DNA from: Anaerobacillus alkalilacustris
GTDB taxonomy: Bacteria > Bacillota > Bacilli > Bacillales > Anaerobacillaceae
Direction of reading: 5' to 3'
NCBI RefSeq assembly: GCF_001866005.1
Contig: NZ_MLQR01000001.1
Span: 70,753 to 114,490, forward strand
Length of the DNA: 43,738 nt
In this document: positions 24,480-33,066 of the stretch, one piece after another
Layout of the letters: each line of letters begins with the position of its first letter
How positions within the stretch are numbered: the first letter of the stretch is position 1
Notes under the pieces: model-generated
The model's database searches: none
What the model was told of the DNA's origin: nothing
Seen by the model: the letters and a program-made list of their open reading frames with translations, nothing else
Program-made: the position numbers and the translations under genes

Positions 24480-25622
24480 GTGACATTAGCCCAACTAAAA
24501 CAAGAAATCATTGCATATAGTATCAGTATCGGAATTGATAAAATTGGCTTTGCATCTGCTGATCCCTTCGTTGATCTCAAAGATAAGCTAATAAACCAAC
24601 AAGACTTAGGGTATCAATCAGGGTTTGAAGAACCTGATATTGATAAACGAGTTCACCCGGAACTTTTGCTCCCGGAGGCAAAGTCGATAATTGCAATAGC
24701 TTTAGCATACCCATCAAAGATGAAACATGCGCCGTTAAGTACAAAAGGTGCAAGGCGAGGTTTATTTTGTAGAGCATCTTGGGGAGAAGACTATCATAAA
24801 ATTCTAAAACGTAAAATGGAGCAATTAGAAGCCTTTATTTTAGAAAAAGCACCTAATGCTAGGGTGGTTTCAATGGTCGACACAGGAGAATTATCTGATC
24901 GCGCAGTGGCCCAAAGAGCTGGGATTGGTTGGAGTGGTAAAAATTGTTCAATTATCACTGAAGAGTTTGGGTCGTATGTATATTTAGGAGAAATTATTAC
25001 TACATTAGCTTTGCCACCAGATACTCCAATTACTGAGCAATGTGGTTCGTGTACAAAATGTATCGATGCTTGCCCCACAGGTGCTATCGTTCAAGGTGGA
25101 CAGTTGGACTCAAATAAGTGCATTGCTTTTTTAACACAAACAAAAACGTTTTTGGCCGATGAATATAGAGAAAAAATTGGAAACAGAATATACGGATGTG
25201 ACACATGTCAGCAAGTATGTCCAGAAAACAAAGGGAAGGACTTTCATTTACATGATGAAATGGAACCAGATCCTGAAGTTGTAAAACCATTACTAAAGGA
25301 ACTATTATTTATTAGTAATCGCCAATTCAAAGAAACATATGGTCTTCTATCCGGAGCTTGGCGTGGGAAAAAACCACTCCAGAGAAATGCAATTATTGCG
25401 CTTGCACACTTTAAAGATGTCAATGCTATTACAGGTCTTGAAAGGCTGCTAAAAGAAGATCCTCGACCGGTAATTAGAGGTACGGCGGCTTGGGCAATTG
25501 GTAAAATAGCAGCAGAAAAATCCGAATTAATACTAAAAGTGGCGAAAGAGAGAGAAAAAGATGCAGATGTGCTACGTGAGATTGAAAAAGGGCTGAATTT
25601 GCTTGAAAATCACAATATTTAA
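24480..25622 (+). CDS. queG: Epoxyqueuosine reductase
   Basis: QueG (380 aa; B. subtilis homologue YhbA of similar length) reduces epoxyqueuosine in tRNA to queuosine with cobalamin and two 4Fe-4S clusters. The clusters are visible as CGSCTKCIDACPTG (from C188) and CDTCQQVCPENKG (from C240). The catalytic region contains VDTGELSDRAVAQRAG and GWSGKN. The C-terminal 100 residues form HEAT-like helices used in tRNA binding. The GTG start follows GGAGGG. In B. subtilis the same neighbourhood holds yhbA, yhbB and the trmL gene cspR. Confidence 0.95.
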   Translation: MTLAQLKQEIIAYSISIGIDKIGFASADPFVDLKDKLINQQDLGYQSGFEEPDIDKRVHPELLLPEAKSIIAIALAYPSKMKHAPLSTKGARRGLFCRASWGEDYHKILKRKMEQLEAFILEKAPNARVVSMVDTGELSDRAVAQRAGIGWSGKNCSIITEEFGSYVYLGEIITTLALPPDTPITEQCGSCTKCIDACPTGAIVQGGQLDSNKCIAFLTQTKTFLADEYREKIGNRIYGCDTCQQVCPENKGKDFHLHDEMEPDPEVVKPLLKELLFISNRQFKETYGLLSGAWRGKKPLQRNAIIALAHFKDVNAITGLERLLKEDPRPVIRGTAAWAIGKIAAEKSELILKVAKEREKDADVLREIEKGLNLLENHNI

Positions 25623-25687
25623 CCGTGGAAAAGGATTTTATTGTCAAGTACTATTAAGACAAGACTGGATTGAAAAGAGGGGAAAGT

Positions 25688-26218
25688 ATGGAAAAGAGAT
25701 TGGCCATTTTCTATGATGAAATGGATAGCCCACTTGGTCCGTTAACGATTGTTTGCAGTGATTTAGGGGTTTGTTTAATCGAATTTGGATCCATAGAACA
25801 GGCTTTAACCAATATAAAAGTCTGGATGAAAAGAAATTTTATTAAAGGTGAATTGTCTTTAAACCATGAAAAAGTAAAACCAGTCATTACTCAACTAACT
25901 CAGTATTTTAAAGGAAAAAGAGTTACATTTGATTTACCAATTGATTTGATAGGGACGAAATTTCAATGCCTTGTTTGGGAAGCATTAAGAAACATTGAAT
26001 ATGGTGAAACAAAATCTTATAAACAAATAGCAAAAGAGATCGGAGCTCCTAAAGCAGTTCGAGCTATTGGTGGGGCAAATAATAAAAACCCTCTTCCAAT
26101 CATTATTCCATGTCATCGAGTGATAGGGAGCAATGGTGCTCTCGTTGGATATGGTGGCGGTGTTGAGAAAAAGGAAATATTGTTAGAAATTGAAGGTTCA
26201 ATAAAAAAAATTTCTTAA
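25688..26218 (+). CDS. ogt: Methylated-DNA--protein-cysteine methyltransferase
   Basis: A 176-aa O6-alkylguanine-DNA alkyltransferase that repairs alkylated guanine by irreversible transfer to its own Cys. The active-site motif IIIPCHRVIG has C142, and the preceding YGETKSYKQIAKEIG and AVRAIGGANNKNP belong to the DNA-binding helix-turn-helix. ATG 25688 is chosen because AGAGGGGA lies just upstream; the frame opens earlier at a TTG (25670) without a site. It lies 65 bp after queG. A terminator follows. Confidence 0.94.
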   Translation: MEKRLAIFYDEMDSPLGPLTIVCSDLGVCLIEFGSIEQALTNIKVWMKRNFIKGELSLNHEKVKPVITQLTQYFKGKRVTFDLPIDLIGTKFQCLVWEALRNIEYGETKSYKQIAKEIGAPKAVRAIGGANNKNPLPIIIPCHRVIGSNGALVGYGGGVEKKEILLEIEGSIKKIS

Positions 26219-26219
26219 A

Positions 26220-26250
26220 GTGATTACGTTTACGTAGTCCTTTTTTTTTC
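26220..26250 (+). terminator. Terminator after ogt
   Basis: GATTACG and CGTAGTC form a short stem with one G-U pair around TTTA, followed by nine T residues, 3 bp after the stop codon. Confidence 0.8.
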
Positions 26251-26375
26251 GTACTTATTGAGGCTATTTTGGGTAAACGATCGATGAAGTTGGAAAGTTC
26301 TCGGATAAACATCATGTAACTGTTTCACTGAACATACATTTAATTAGCAGAAAAAACGTCAAAGGAGAGGTTTTA

Positions 26376-27269
26376 ATGAGCTGGTTGAATGGGCTAAAAG
26401 AACATATTAAGTCGTTAAATAGTTCATATACTATGAATGTTGTAAGAAATGGTTTTATAAGAGAAGATGAACAACGATCTTACGAAAGAAAACAGGATGG
26501 TTTAGAAAATAGGGGAGCTAAAATAGTTAAATCGATTGTTGATGGTAGGGTCATAAGTTCACAAAAAATTGATGGTCTGAGACAAGTTGATTATATAGTA
26601 CATTATCAACAGCTCATAAAACAAAAAAGTAAATTTTATATGGAAGAAAAGCAAGAAGAAAGGCGGGCAATTTTCTCAGCAGAAGAATTAATCGATGATT
26701 ATTGCCGTTTAAATGAAAAACTATTACTGAATAATGAGGTACTATCAACCCAAGAGCGCCACGGTTTAGAAGGAGAATATAGATACGCATACTCACGGCT
26801 AGAAGCTGTACGTTATGCTGAACGATGGTGGGATGATTACAATCCTAACTATAAAAAATTTGAGAATAATTGTACTAACTTTGTTTCCCAGTGTATCCAT
26901 GCAGGTGGTACTCCGATGACGGGTCATCCAAAACGTAACAAAGGTTGGTGGTATCGTAATAAAAATTGGAGCTTTAGTTGGGCAGTTGCACATTCATTAC
27001 GGTGGCATTTAAGTGGTTCAAAAGCTGGCCTAAGAGCTAAAGAAGTATCAAAACCTGAAGAATTACTAAAAGGTGACGTTATTTGTTATGATTTTAGTGG
27101 AGATGGTAGATGGCAACACACAACAATTGTTGTTGCAAAAGATGAGAATAATATGCCGTTAGTTAATGCACAAACAACAAATAGTCGAATGAGGTATTGG
27201 GCTTATGAAGATTCTACTGCCTGGACTCCGAATATAAAGTATAAATTCTTTCACATTATTAGTGAATGA
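26376..27269 (+). CDS. Amidase-domain protein (YhbB-like)
   Basis: A 297-aa protein. Residues about 140-297 form a putative amidase domain (Amidase_6 type, NlpC/P60-like fold). C166 lies in NNCTNFVSQ and H248 in RWQHTTIVV as the likely catalytic pair, with WWYRNKNWSFSW between. Residues 1-135 are a charged, helical N-terminal region. No signal peptide or membrane span is seen, so it may stay inside or be exported in another way. B. subtilis YhbB occupies the same place between queG and trmL. Substrate unknown; peptidoglycan or spore material is plausible. AGGAGAGG precedes the ATG. Confidence 0.82.
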   Translation: MSWLNGLKEHIKSLNSSYTMNVVRNGFIREDEQRSYERKQDGLENRGAKIVKSIVDGRVISSQKIDGLRQVDYIVHYQQLIKQKSKFYMEEKQEERRAIFSAEELIDDYCRLNEKLLLNNEVLSTQERHGLEGEYRYAYSRLEAVRYAERWWDDYNPNYKKFENNCTNFVSQCIHAGGTPMTGHPKRNKGWWYRNKNWSFSWAVAHSLRWHLSGSKAGLRAKEVSKPEELLKGDVICYDFSGDGRWQHTTIVVAKDENNMPLVNAQTTNSRMRYWAYEDSTAWTPNIKYKFFHIISE

Positions 27270-27325
27270 GTAAATTTCATAATTACGAACGGTTTGCTGT
27301 AACTATAATTGTATATTAGGAATTT
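27270..27325. repeat. Palindromic MITE-like repeat, degenerate copy 3
   Basis: AATTTCATAATTACGAACGG and CTGTAACTATAATTGTAT match the left end and centre of copy 1 (19902-20011), but with the interval between outer and inner arms deleted. It starts within a few bases of the amidase stop codon. Confidence 0.5.
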
Positions 27326-27355
27326 TAATAGAAATATATTAAATTAAGTTAATCT

Positions 27356-27404
27356 AGCTGTAATAGTTGTAATCAGCAAAACACAACTATATACAGCTTT
27401 TTTT
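27356..27404 (+). terminator. Terminator after the amidase-domain gene
   Basis: AGCTGTAATAGTTGT and ACAACTATATACAGCT form a long stem around AATCAGCAAAAC, followed by TTTTTT. Confidence 0.85.
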
Positions 27405-27633
27405 ATGGGTATATTTTAGAGGAAGGAGACTACTGGCTATAATACGTTAAAAAAATTATCTTTTTCCTAACTAGTTGGAAATGCTATAATAAAAAGACTT
27501 CCTTCAGTGGGAGTTTTTCTTTGCGCTTTAAGAAATTAAAACTAAAGCTTTCCGCTAGTTAGGACTTGGTGAAAAGCCAAAGTTTTCCTAAGTATAATAA
27601 AAGGATAATTTGTTAAGAAATAGAGGTGAAAAA

Positions 27634-28107
27634 ATGGGATTACATATCGTTTTATATCAACCCGAAATCCCAGCAAACACAGGAAATATTGCTCGTACTT
27701 GTGCAGGGACTAATACGTCATTACATTTAATTCGGCCATTAGGATTTTCAACAGACGATAAAATGCTTAAAAGAGCAGGGTGCGACTATTGGCCAAATGT
27801 AAAAATTAATTATTATGATTCGATGGATGAATTATTTGAAACTTTCCCAGAGGCAAACTTTTACTTTATCGAAACAGTAGGAAAGAAAAATTATACTGAT
27901 TTCGATTATAGTAATTTAGAGAGTGATCATTTCTTCGTATTTGGTCGTGAAACAACAGGTTTACCTAAGGATTTATTAGATGCGAATATAGACCGTTGTT
28001 TACGTATTCCGCAATCAGATAAAATTCGTTCTTTAAACCTTTCAAATACTGCAGCTATATTAGTGTATGAGGCATTACGTCAACGGAATTTCCCGGATTT
28101 AACTTAA
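27634..28107 (+). CDS. trmL: tRNA (cytidine/uridine(34)-2'-O)-methyltransferase
   Basis: TrmL (157 aa, CspR/YibK family, SPOUT fold) methylates the wobble ribose in certain leucine tRNAs, using S-adenosylmethionine through its C-terminal knot. Family motifs are PEIPANTGNIARTCAGT near the N-terminus, FVFGRETTGLP, and the knot segment RIPQSDKIRSLNLSNTAAI. ATG 27634 is supported by AGAGGTG; an in-frame TTG at 27610 is less likely. Gene order matches Bacillus yhbB-cspR. A terminator follows. Confidence 0.95.
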   Translation: MGLHIVLYQPEIPANTGNIARTCAGTNTSLHLIRPLGFSTDDKMLKRAGCDYWPNVKINYYDSMDELFETFPEANFYFIETVGKKNYTDFDYSNLESDHFFVFGRETTGLPKDLLDANIDRCLRIPQSDKIRSLNLSNTAAILVYEALRQRNFPDLT

Positions 28108-28111
28108 ACAA

Positions 28112-28146
28112 AAGAGCTGACGAGTTTAGTCAGCTCTATCCTTTTC
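28112..28146 (+). terminator. Terminator after trmL
   Basis: AGAGCTGAC and GTCAGCTCT form a 9-bp perfect stem around GAGTTTA, followed by ATCCTTTTCT. Confidence 0.85.
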
Positions 28147-28241
28147 TATCTTATTTATATAATTGAAGTAGGTATCATATCATAATAAGAGGATTATATT
28201 TGGGAAAATTTCAAATTAATCAGATTTAATTTAAAAAACTA

Positions 28242-28270
28242 TTGTAAACGCTTTTTTAATGTGTTATTCT
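28242..28270 (+). promoter_or_regulatory. Promoter of the second LacI-type gene with overlapping cre box
   Basis: TTGTAA (28242-28247), 17 bp, TATTCT (28265-28270) is a possible sigma-A promoter. The cre-like TGTAAACGCTTTTT (28243-28256) matches the consensus except at one position and overlaps the -35, so CcpA repression is likely. Confidence 0.5.
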
Positions 28271-28284
28271 AATAACGAAAAAGA

Positions 28285-28300
28285 TCCGAAACGTTTTGGA
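28285..28300 (+). promoter_or_regulatory. LacI-type operator overlapping the ribosome binding site of the regulator
   Basis: TCCGAAACGTTTTGGA is a central-CG palindrome. The same 16 bases recur at 29405-29420 and a perfect version at 29493-29508. It abuts the GGAGG of the LacI gene, suggesting autoregulation. Confidence 0.7.
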
Positions 28301-28311
28301 GGGTTGTGGAA

Positions 28312-29328
28312 ATGGCTACTATTAAAGATATAGCTAAAGCAGCAGGGGTGTCAGTTACAACTGTTTCCAGGGCGTTAAATGGCTATAGCGATGTGAATGA
28401 AAAAACACGTACCAAGATTAAAGAAATTGCTGAACAACTACAGTATAGCCCAAATGCATTAGCGAGAAGTCTTGTTATGAATAAAACGAATACAGTTGGT
28501 TTACTAGTTTCTGAATTAAATCGATCAGGAGTTAAAGATAACTTTACTTTTGAAGTAATGTGTGGGATCAATGATAGCCTTGGTGATCTTGGTTATGACT
28601 TAATCTTATTTAATACAAATACCGCTAAGCAAAAAAAGAAAAGTTATGCACAGCTTTCGCGCGAAAGACAAGTCGAAGGTGTTATCATTCAAGGAATGAA
28701 GAAAGATGATCCTTATTTAAAAGAAGTAATTGATAGTAATATTCCAAGTGTGTTAATCGATATTGAGATGAAAGGAACCAATGTTGGCTATGTAACTACA
28801 GACAACGAGTTCGGAGCACAAATGGCTATGAAGCATTTGATCAATTACGGACATCGTAATATTGCGATGATTAATGGATCCGATCAGGCGTTAATAAGTA
28901 GAAAAAGATTAAAGGGTTATAAAAAGGTACTGAAGGATGCAGAAATTACTTTCAATGAGAACTATGTCGTTGATGGAGCATTTTCGGAACAAAAATCTGA
29001 AGAAGTGGCTTTACAGCTCTTAGAGGAACATCCTGAAATTACAGCGATTTTTTGTGCGAGTGACCTTATGGCGATGGGGGTTTTGAAAGCAGCAAAGAAA
29101 AAAGGTTTTCATATTCCTGAAGATTTGTCGGTTGTTGGCTTTGATGATATTACTTTAGCAGCATATGTGGATCCGCCGCTTACAACGATTGCACAAGATA
29201 AGTATCAAATAGGTTATGAAGCTGCTAAATTGCTAATTGATATGTTACAAGGAAAAGATCAGCGAAGAATGAAAATGCTTGATAACCATCTCATCATACG
29301 AGAAACAACTGCTCCATTACAAAGGTAA
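28312..29328 (+). CDS. LacI/GalR-family transcriptional regulator
   Basis: A 338-aa repressor. The N-terminal domain starts MATIKDIAKAAGVSVTTVSR (residues 1-20), with the family recognition helix, followed by the hinge ALARSLVMNKT. The sensor domain has GFDDITLAAYVDPPLTTIAQ near the C-terminus. ATG 28312 is chosen since GGAGG (28298-28302) is well spaced from it; an upstream GTG at 28306 would be too close. CCGAAACG-type operators lie before this gene and twice before the debranching-enzyme operon (29571-34847), so it likely represses both. The inducer is probably a maltodextrin- or glucoside-type sugar (inference). Confidence 0.92.
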   Translation: MATIKDIAKAAGVSVTTVSRALNGYSDVNEKTRTKIKEIAEQLQYSPNALARSLVMNKTNTVGLLVSELNRSGVKDNFTFEVMCGINDSLGDLGYDLILFNTNTAKQKKKSYAQLSRERQVEGVIIQGMKKDDPYLKEVIDSNIPSVLIDIEMKGTNVGYVTTDNEFGAQMAMKHLINYGHRNIAMINGSDQALISRKRLKGYKKVLKDAEITFNENYVVDGAFSEQKSEEVALQLLEEHPEITAIFCASDLMAMGVLKAAKKKGFHIPEDLSVVGFDDITLAAYVDPPLTTIAQDKYQIGYEAAKLLIDMLQGKDQRRMKMLDNHLIIRETTAPLQR

Positions 29329-29370
29329 CTATAGAGTTCTTGTAGTTTTTCCAGAAGATGTTGATAAAAA

Positions 29371-29396
29371 GGCTTAATTTATAAGCCAATTTTCTT
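29371..29396 (+). terminator. Weak terminator after the LacI-type gene
   Basis: GGCTTA and TAAGCC form a 6-bp stem around ATTTA, followed by AATTTTCTT. Short, but well placed 43 bp after the stop codon. Confidence 0.5.
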
Positions 29397-29404
29397 ACTT
29401 GAAA

Positions 29405-29420
29405 TCCGAAACGTTTTGGA
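29405..29420 (+). promoter_or_regulatory. LacI-type operator, second copy
   Basis: TCCGAAACGTTTTGGA is identical to the site at 28285-28300. It lies about 150 bp upstream of the debranching-enzyme gene. Confidence 0.7.
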
Positions 29421-29492
29421 AAAAACGTCATGTTAACTTTTAGAAAAAAAATTCTTTATTAGTAAACTATGACGAACTTTTTTTATAAAAAA

Positions 29493-29508
29493 TCCGAAAC
29501 GTTTCGGT
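29493..29508 (+). promoter_or_regulatory. LacI-type operator, third copy (perfect core)
   Basis: The core CCGAAACGTTTCGG (29494-29507) is a perfect 14-bp palindrome, 63 bp upstream of the next start codon. A degenerate half, TCCGAAAGCG, follows at 29525-29534. Two operators 88 bp apart would allow DNA looping. Confidence 0.75.
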
Positions 29509-29570
29509 GAAAATAAATAACTATTCCGAAAGCGTTGCAATGAAGGAATAGTAGGAGGTTTTAATATAAA

Positions 29571-31667
29571 ATGGATTACCGCGTAATTAAGGAAAATGAC
29601 TTATTTTTACTAACTGACACAAGTGGGAATATTCCTGAAAATCACCCATATGGATTAGGACTTTATACAAAGGACACACGTTTTTTAAGTAAGCTAGATT
29701 TAAAGATCAATGGTGAGGAACCCATATTATTATCATCTAGTGCAAATGAGAATTACTATGCAACGATTATGTTAACAAACCCGCATATGGAGAGAGATGG
29801 CGAACTTATTCTTTGGAGAGAGTCGGTCGAATTAACAAGAACTCGCTTTATCCATAATGATGTTTGTTACGAGCTACTAAAAGCAAAAAATTATTTTCCT
29901 AAACCAGTGAGCTTTGAACTAAGTCTTCATGTTGATGTTGACTTTAACGACATGTTTATTGTTCGTGGATTTCAAAATGGTGATGTTGGTGAGCGTACAG
30001 GACAAGTAGTCGGTAAACAAGAAATATCTTTCGCTTATCAAGGAGCAGACAATGTTAAACGAGCTTCTATCATCCGTTGGGATAAAGATGAAACGAAAGT
30101 AACAGAAACAGGAGATGTACACTTTAATCTGTCTTTAGGCCATGAAGAAGAAGAAACAATCGCATTTATGGTCATTCCATCCATTAACGATGAAATGCCA
30201 GAAATTGTAGAGCCTAAAGTGGCTTTAGAAAAATTAAAAGTTTCGACAGCTGAGTGGAAAGAGGAAACAACACAGGTAGAAACAAATAATAAGGCATTAC
30301 AACGTTTAGTTGATCGTGGGATTGGCGATCTTAGAGTTTTATTAACAGATTTAGGCTATGGAAAATTTCCAGTTGCAGGCTTACCATGGTTTGGTGTCCC
30401 ATTTGGCCGTGATAGCTTAATTGCTGCCCTGCAAATGTTACCGTTCTCACCAGATGTAGCAAAAGGAACGCTTAAAACGATGGCAGCCTTCCAAGGAACG
30501 AAGAAAGACGCATGGCGTGATGAAGAACCAGGGAAGATCATGCATGAAATTCGTTTTGGGGAGTTAGCGAATACAGGCCAAATTCCATTTACACCTTATT
30601 ACGGAACAATCGATGCGACGCCACTATTTCTTGTATTACTTACAGAATATGTAAATTGGACTAGGGACACAGCATTGTTCCAAGAGCTTGAAACGAACGT
30701 TGAAAGAGCTTTAGAGTGGATTAATCGGTACGGGGATCGTGATGGGGATTTATTCGTTGAATATCACCAAGAAGCGGAAAAAGGAATTGCGAATCAAGGG
30801 TGGAAAGACTCTGGTGACTCAATTGTTCACCGTAATGGAGAATATGCAGAAACACCGATTGCTTTATCAGAAGTACAGGGCTATGTTTATCAAGCAAAAC
30901 AAGGAATTGCTTCCATATACGAAAAGCTAGGTAAGGTAGAAGAAGCTACAGCGTTAAGAACAGAAGCACAAACCTTAAAAGAAAGGTTTGAAGAAGAATT
31001 CTGGATGGAAGATGTTTCATTTTATGCGTTAGCTCTTGATAAAGATAAAAAGCAAGTGGGTACGTTGACGACAAACCCAGGACACATTTTGATGTCAGGC
31101 ATGTTAAATGCCGAAAAAGCAAAGAGTGTTAGTGATGTGCTTGTTTCTGACAAAATGTTCTCTGGATATGGTATTCGCACAATGGGGAAAGGTGAAGCTG
31201 GTTACAATCCAATGAGTTATCATGATGGTTCGATTTGGCCACATGACAATAGTTTAGTTATTCTAGGTATGAGTAGGACAAATAACAAAGAGCAAGCTGC
31301 AACAGTTATGAACGGTTTAATTGAAGCTTCTCATTCATTTGAATATGATCGTTTACCTGAGTTGTTCTGTGGGTATGATGCAAAACTTGGAAAAGCCGTT
31401 AAATATCCTGTTGCATGTTCTCCACAAGCATGGGCTGCTGGGACTCCACTAGTATTTGTACAATCAATGGTTGGACTATTTCCTGATACATTAAATAATA
31501 AAGTTTATGTTCGTCCGTTTTTACCAGAAGGTACTGATCAAATTAAACTTTTAAATGTGCAAATTGGTGAAGGGGTACTTTCGATAGAAGTTAAGCGAAG
31601 CAGTGAAACATTAGCTGTTGAAGTATTAGAAAATACGACAGCGCAAGAAATCATTATCGAAGCTTAG
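29571..31667 (+). CDS. Amylo-alpha-1,6-glucosidase / glycogen-debranching-type glycosidase
   Basis: A 698-aa intracellular enzyme. Residues about 1-220 form the N-terminal domain found in some debranching enzymes (GDE_N_bis). Residues about 280-690 form an (alpha/alpha)6 barrel of the GDE C-terminal / GH63-like group, with AGLPWFGVPFGRDSLIAAL and SYHDGSIWPHDNSLV, both with acidic residues suited to catalysis. It has no signal peptide. It is first in an operon with a sugar-binding protein and two permeases, so it probably hydrolyses an imported oligosaccharide; the linkage is not clear from sequence. Two LacI-type operators precede it. TAGGAGGTT is the ribosome binding site. Confidence 0.88.
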   Translation: MDYRVIKENDLFLLTDTSGNIPENHPYGLGLYTKDTRFLSKLDLKINGEEPILLSSSANENYYATIMLTNPHMERDGELILWRESVELTRTRFIHNDVCYELLKAKNYFPKPVSFELSLHVDVDFNDMFIVRGFQNGDVGERTGQVVGKQEISFAYQGADNVKRASIIRWDKDETKVTETGDVHFNLSLGHEEEETIAFMVIPSINDEMPEIVEPKVALEKLKVSTAEWKEETTQVETNNKALQRLVDRGIGDLRVLLTDLGYGKFPVAGLPWFGVPFGRDSLIAALQMLPFSPDVAKGTLKTMAAFQGTKKDAWRDEEPGKIMHEIRFGELANTGQIPFTPYYGTIDATPLFLVLLTEYVNWTRDTALFQELETNVERALEWINRYGDRDGDLFVEYHQEAEKGIANQGWKDSGDSIVHRNGEYAETPIALSEVQGYVYQAKQGIASIYEKLGKVEEATALRTEAQTLKERFEEEFWMEDVSFYALALDKDKKQVGTLTTNPGHILMSGMLNAEKAKSVSDVLVSDKMFSGYGIRTMGKGEAGYNPMSYHDGSIWPHDNSLVILGMSRTNNKEQAATVMNGLIEASHSFEYDRLPELFCGYDAKLGKAVKYPVACSPQAWAAGTPLVFVQSMVGLFPDTLNNKVYVRPFLPEGTDQIKLLNVQIGEGVLSIEVKRSSETLAVEVLENTTAQEIIIEA

Positions 31668-31673
31668 CAATTC

Positions 31674-31691
31674 AGGAGAAACTTCTCCTAA
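31674..31691 (+). promoter_or_regulatory. Small intercistronic hairpin
   Basis: AGGAGAA and TTCTCCT pair around AC, 6 bp after the glycosidase stop codon. It may affect mRNA processing between the two genes; too small for a firm call. Confidence 0.35.
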
Positions 31692-31726
31692 TACAATACA
31701 AAACATAATGAGAGGGGTTTAAAACA

Positions 31727-32998
31727 ATGAAAAAAAGCAAATGGTTAACGTCAATCGGCTTAGCGGCAACAATCGCTTTTGGTGGATTACTTACAGGTTG
31801 TGGAACAGATGAAAAGAGCGGAGTTGATGCAAATGGTTCAACTGAAAAAGGTAATGAAGTTGTTGAGTTAACGCTTAGTTCTTGGGGATCATCTCCGACA
31901 GAACAACGTATCTTTGAAGAAACATTAAAAGCATTTGAAGAAGAGCATCCACATATTAAAGTAAAACTTGATATTATTGCTGACCAGTACATGGATGTAC
32001 TCCGTACACGTTTAATTGGAAATACAGCTGCTGATGTATTCTTCCTTGATGCATTTGAAGCGCCAGCATTAATGGCAACTGGAGTTCTTGAGCCGTTAGA
32101 TGAGTATGTAACAGAAGATTTTGATGTAGTAGATTTTGAGGATCCACTATTAAATGCATTTAAGTATGATGGTGTGACTTACGGTTTCCCTAAAGATACG
32201 TCAACTTTAGCATTATTTTATAACCTTGACTTATTTGAAGAGGCTGGATTAGAGCGTGCCCCCAAAACATGGGAAGAGTTAGTTGGGTATGCAAAAATAT
32301 TAAAAGAAGAAACTGGAGTTCATGGCTTTGGGATTGTTCCTGATTTAGCTCGTAACGTGTTTCTTGCTGAGTCTAAAGGTGGAAAGATAGCAACTGACAA
32401 CCGTGCAAGCTTTGGAACACCCGAGGTTGTTGAAGCGTTACAAACATTAATTGATATGAGAAACGTTGACGGCTCAGCTGCTTCTCCAGCTGATGTAGGA
32501 GCAAACTGGGGTGGGGAGATGTTCGGTCAAGGTCGTGCGGCTATGATGTTCGAAGGGAACTGGACGATATCCTTCTTAGAAGATACGTTCCCGAATACAA
32601 ACTATGCTACAGCGGAAATTCCTATGATCGATGATAACAAGGGTTCAATGGCATTTACAGTTGCTTATGCTATGAATAAAAATACAGAGTATAAAGATGA
32701 AGCGTGGGAATTAATTTCATGGTTAACAGGAAAAGAAGGAATGAAAAAGTGGACAGGATCAGGCTTTGTATTCCCTAGCCGTGCAAGTGTAGCAGAAGAA
32801 TTAGGTTTATTTGAAGATGAAATTCGCGCACCATTTGCACATGCTACAACGTATGCAACGGTTTGGGCAGATGATACGAATTTACCGATTATCAACAACA
32901 ATTTTAATAACGAATTTTTAAGTGCATTTTTAGGACAGAAATCTTTAGAAGATGCGTTAAAAGAAGCAGAGCGCGTCGCTAATAGTGAAATTGAGTAA
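31727..32998 (+). CDS. ABC sugar transporter substrate-binding lipoprotein
   Basis: A 423-aa lipoprotein of solute-binding family 1. It has a basic N-terminus, a hydrophobic core and the lipobox LLTGC (Cys at about 25), followed by a charged linker. The mature domain begins VVELTLSSWGSSPTEQRIFE. Family segments include EEHPHIKVKL, YGFPKDTSTLALFYNLDLF and GRAAMMFEGNW, typical of binding proteins for maltodextrin-like or other oligosaccharides. It is second in the operon. A hairpin at 33008-33047 separates it from the permease genes. AGAGGGG precedes the ATG. Confidence 0.93.
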   Translation: MKKSKWLTSIGLAATIAFGGLLTGCGTDEKSGVDANGSTEKGNEVVELTLSSWGSSPTEQRIFEETLKAFEEEHPHIKVKLDIIADQYMDVLRTRLIGNTAADVFFLDAFEAPALMATGVLEPLDEYVTEDFDVVDFEDPLLNAFKYDGVTYGFPKDTSTLALFYNLDLFEEAGLERAPKTWEELVGYAKILKEETGVHGFGIVPDLARNVFLAESKGGKIATDNRASFGTPEVVEALQTLIDMRNVDGSAASPADVGANWGGEMFGQGRAAMMFEGNWTISFLEDTFPNTNYATAEIPMIDDNKGSMAFTVAYAMNKNTEYKDEAWELISWLTGKEGMKKWTGSGFVFPSRASVAEELGLFEDEIRAPFAHATTYATVWADDTNLPIINNNFNNEFLSAFLGQKSLEDALKEAERVANSEIE

Positions 32999-33007
32999 TA
33001 ACTGAGT

Positions 33008-33047
33008 TAAAAAGGGGGGAGGTTGTCTCTCCCTAACTCCCTTTTTG
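33008..33047 (+). promoter_or_regulatory. Intercistronic hairpin after the second binding-protein gene
   Basis: AAAAAGGG...GGGAG and CTCCC...CCCTTTTT form a stem with a small internal bulge around GTTGTCT, 10 bp after the stop codon and ending in TTTTTG. It probably works as a partial terminator that lowers permease expression relative to the binding protein. Confidence 0.65.
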
Positions 33048-33066
33048 AAAGAGAGGAGCTTCCGAT

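Larger units (their letters stand above)
27270..27633 (+). other. Intergenic region before trmL
   Basis: About 360 bp with no gene. It holds repeat copy 3, a terminator (27356-27404), a second weaker hairpin (27494-27522, ACTTCC / GGGAGT then TTTTTC) and a short leader. No riboswitch is recognised. Confidence 0.5.

Noticed and set aside
24480..25622. The queG product as a generic ferredoxin-type iron-sulfur protein
   Set aside because: The order of a cobalamin-type catalytic domain, two 4Fe-4S motifs and a HEAT-like tail, and the neighbours yhbB-like and trmL, are specific for QueG.
28500..28700. A second cre-like or operator site inside the LacI-type gene
   Set aside because: Only loose partial matches; none reach the quality of the upstream sites.
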